NCBI GenBank assembly: GCA_964480635.1
Contig: CAYZQE010000113.1
Coordinates: 1-6,275, forward strand
Direction of reading: 5' to 3'
Length of the DNA: 6,275 nucleotides
Origin: CAYZQE01 sp964480635
GTDB lineage: Bacteria > Pseudomonadota > Gammaproteobacteria > GCA-001735895
The position numbers were made by a program, and so were the translations under genes. Positions 5,426-6,275 of this stretch are shown here, piece by piece. Numbering within the stretch: position 1 is the stretch's first letter; each line of letters opens with the position of its first letter. The notes below the pieces were generated by a model. It did not search any database, had not been told where the DNA came from, and worked only from the letters and a program-made list of their open reading frames with translations.

Positions 5426-6275
5426 ATGAATAGTGATTTTACCGATTATCTAATAGCCACACCTGCAAACCCTGAATGGGGACACAAAGAAATAGCCATC
5501 GCTGAAACAGAAATGCCAGGCTTAGTATCTATTCGTAACAAATACAAAGCAGAACAACCGTTAAAAGGCGCGCGCATTGCTGGCTCTTTACACATGACCA
5601 TTCAAACAGCGGTGTTAATGGATACGCTAGTGGCTCTTGGCGCAGAAATTCGTTGGGCTTCTTGTAATATTTATTCTACTCAAGATCATGCAGCAGCAGC
5701 GATGGCTGATAAAAACATTTCTATTTTTGCCTTTAAAGGCGAATCTTTAGAAGAGTATTGGGACTACGCTCACCGCATTATGGATTGGCATGATGGTGGC
5801 ACACCAAACATGATTTTAGATGATGGCGGCGATGCAACTGGCCTTATTATTTTAGGCAGTAAAGCTGAATCAGACCTCAGTGTGCTTGATAACCCCGGTA
5901 GTGAAGAAGAAATCGTGATGTATAACAGCATCAAAGAAAAGCTAAAGACGTCTCCTAATTGGTATTCAACGATTAAAGCTAATATCAAAGGCGTGACTGA
6001 AGAAACTACAACAGGCGTACACCGTTTATACCAAATGGTTGAATCTGGCGATTTACCGTTTCCCGCTATTAATGTAAATGACTCAGTCACAAAATCTAAA
6101 TTTGATAACCTATATGGTTGTCGCGAATCATTAGTTGATGGCATTAAACGTGCGACTGACGTGATGATTGCTGGTAAAAAAGCCATTGTGTTAGGTTATG
6201 GCGATGTTGGTAAAGGTTGTGCTCAATCACTTAAAGGCTTAGGCGCGACTGTTTCTGTGACAGAAATTGACCCAA
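5426..6275 (+). CDS. ahcY: S-adenosylhomocysteine hydrolase, 3' end outside the window
   Basis: This cytoplasmic, NAD-dependent enzyme reversibly splits SAH into homocysteine and adenosine, relieving the inhibition of methyltransferases by SAH and returning homocysteine to methionine synthesis. The open frame gives 283 codons and continues past the right edge; the family is about 430-470 residues, so over half is present. Visible residues by alignment to the human enzyme are His56, Asp132, Glu193, Lys223, Asp227, Asn228 and Cys232 (human His55, Asp131, Glu156, Lys186, Asp190, Asn191, Cys195). The signature SCNIYSTQDHAAAA lies at 79-92, with Ala-Ser-Cys-Asn as usual, and the NAD-binding GYGDVGKG at 257-264. 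The offset from human numbering grows from 1 to 37 between Asp132 and Glu193, showing the roughly 36-residue insertion typical of many bacterial and plant forms. The start is set by AGGA 7 nt upstream and by the riboswitch just before it. Confidence 0.97.
   Translation, partial: MNSDFTDYLIATPANPEWGHKEIAIAETEMPGLVSIRNKYKAEQPLKGARIAGSLHMTIQTAVLMDTLVALGAEIRWASCNIYSTQDHAAAAMADKNISIFAFKGESLEEYWDYAHRIMDWHDGGTPNMILDDGGDATGLIILGSKAESDLSVLDNPGSEEEIVMYNSIKEKLKTSPNWYSTIKANIKGVTEETTTGVHRLYQMVESGDLPFPAINVNDSVTKSKFDNLYGCRESLVDGIKRATDVMIAGKKAIVLGYGDVGKGCAQSLKGLGATVSVTEIDP

Noticed and set aside
5770..6186. 138-codon open frame on the minus strand
   Set aside because: It lies wholly inside ahcY, whose protein is strongly conserved and in frame throughout; the opposite frame resembles nothing I recognise.

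Overview
The window is about 41-43% GC by eye and looks like a gammaproteobacterial chromosome. MetK and AhcY are clearly bacterial. A transketolase start appears to lie divergent from metK. A SAH riboswitch precedes ahcY, and the large c-di-GMP protein has the periplasmic-sensor style common in that class. The genus cannot be named from the sequence; a Thiotrichales- or Methylococcales-like organism is only a guess.

Layout: (1) positions 1-26, minus strand: the first eight codons of what is probably transketolase, with a Shine-Dalgarno and a good promoter, running off the left edge. (2) 27-309: divergent intergenic region. (3) 310-1470: metK, S-adenosylmethionine (SAM) synthetase, complete. 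(4) 1569-5081: one 1170-residue membrane protein with a signal peptide, an NMT1/THI5-like binding domain, a second SBP_bac_3-type binding domain, one transmembrane helix, then PAS, GGDEF and EAL domains; both c-di-GMP enzyme modules keep their key residues. (5) 5082-5425: ahcY leader with a TATAAT promoter and a SAH riboswitch, split by a 157-bp palindromic element with terminal inverted repeats and TTAA flanks. (6) 5426 to the right edge: ahcY, S-adenosylhomocysteine (SAH) hydrolase, 283 codons present and the C-terminus missing.

metK and ahcY make SAM and clear SAH, the by-product of SAM-dependent methylation, so they are two halves of the activated-methyl cycle. The riboswitch would raise ahcY expression when SAH accumulates. 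The c-di-GMP protein between them has no visible biochemical link to the cycle; it has its own ribosome binding site and may be an insertion into an older metK-ahcY neighbourhood.

The most unusual feature is the ahcY leader. The SAH aptamer is recognisable at both ends (5161-5190 and 5361-5400), but its variable P2 arm carries a MITE-like long hairpin. Because the insert folds on itself and extends P2, the binding core may still work.
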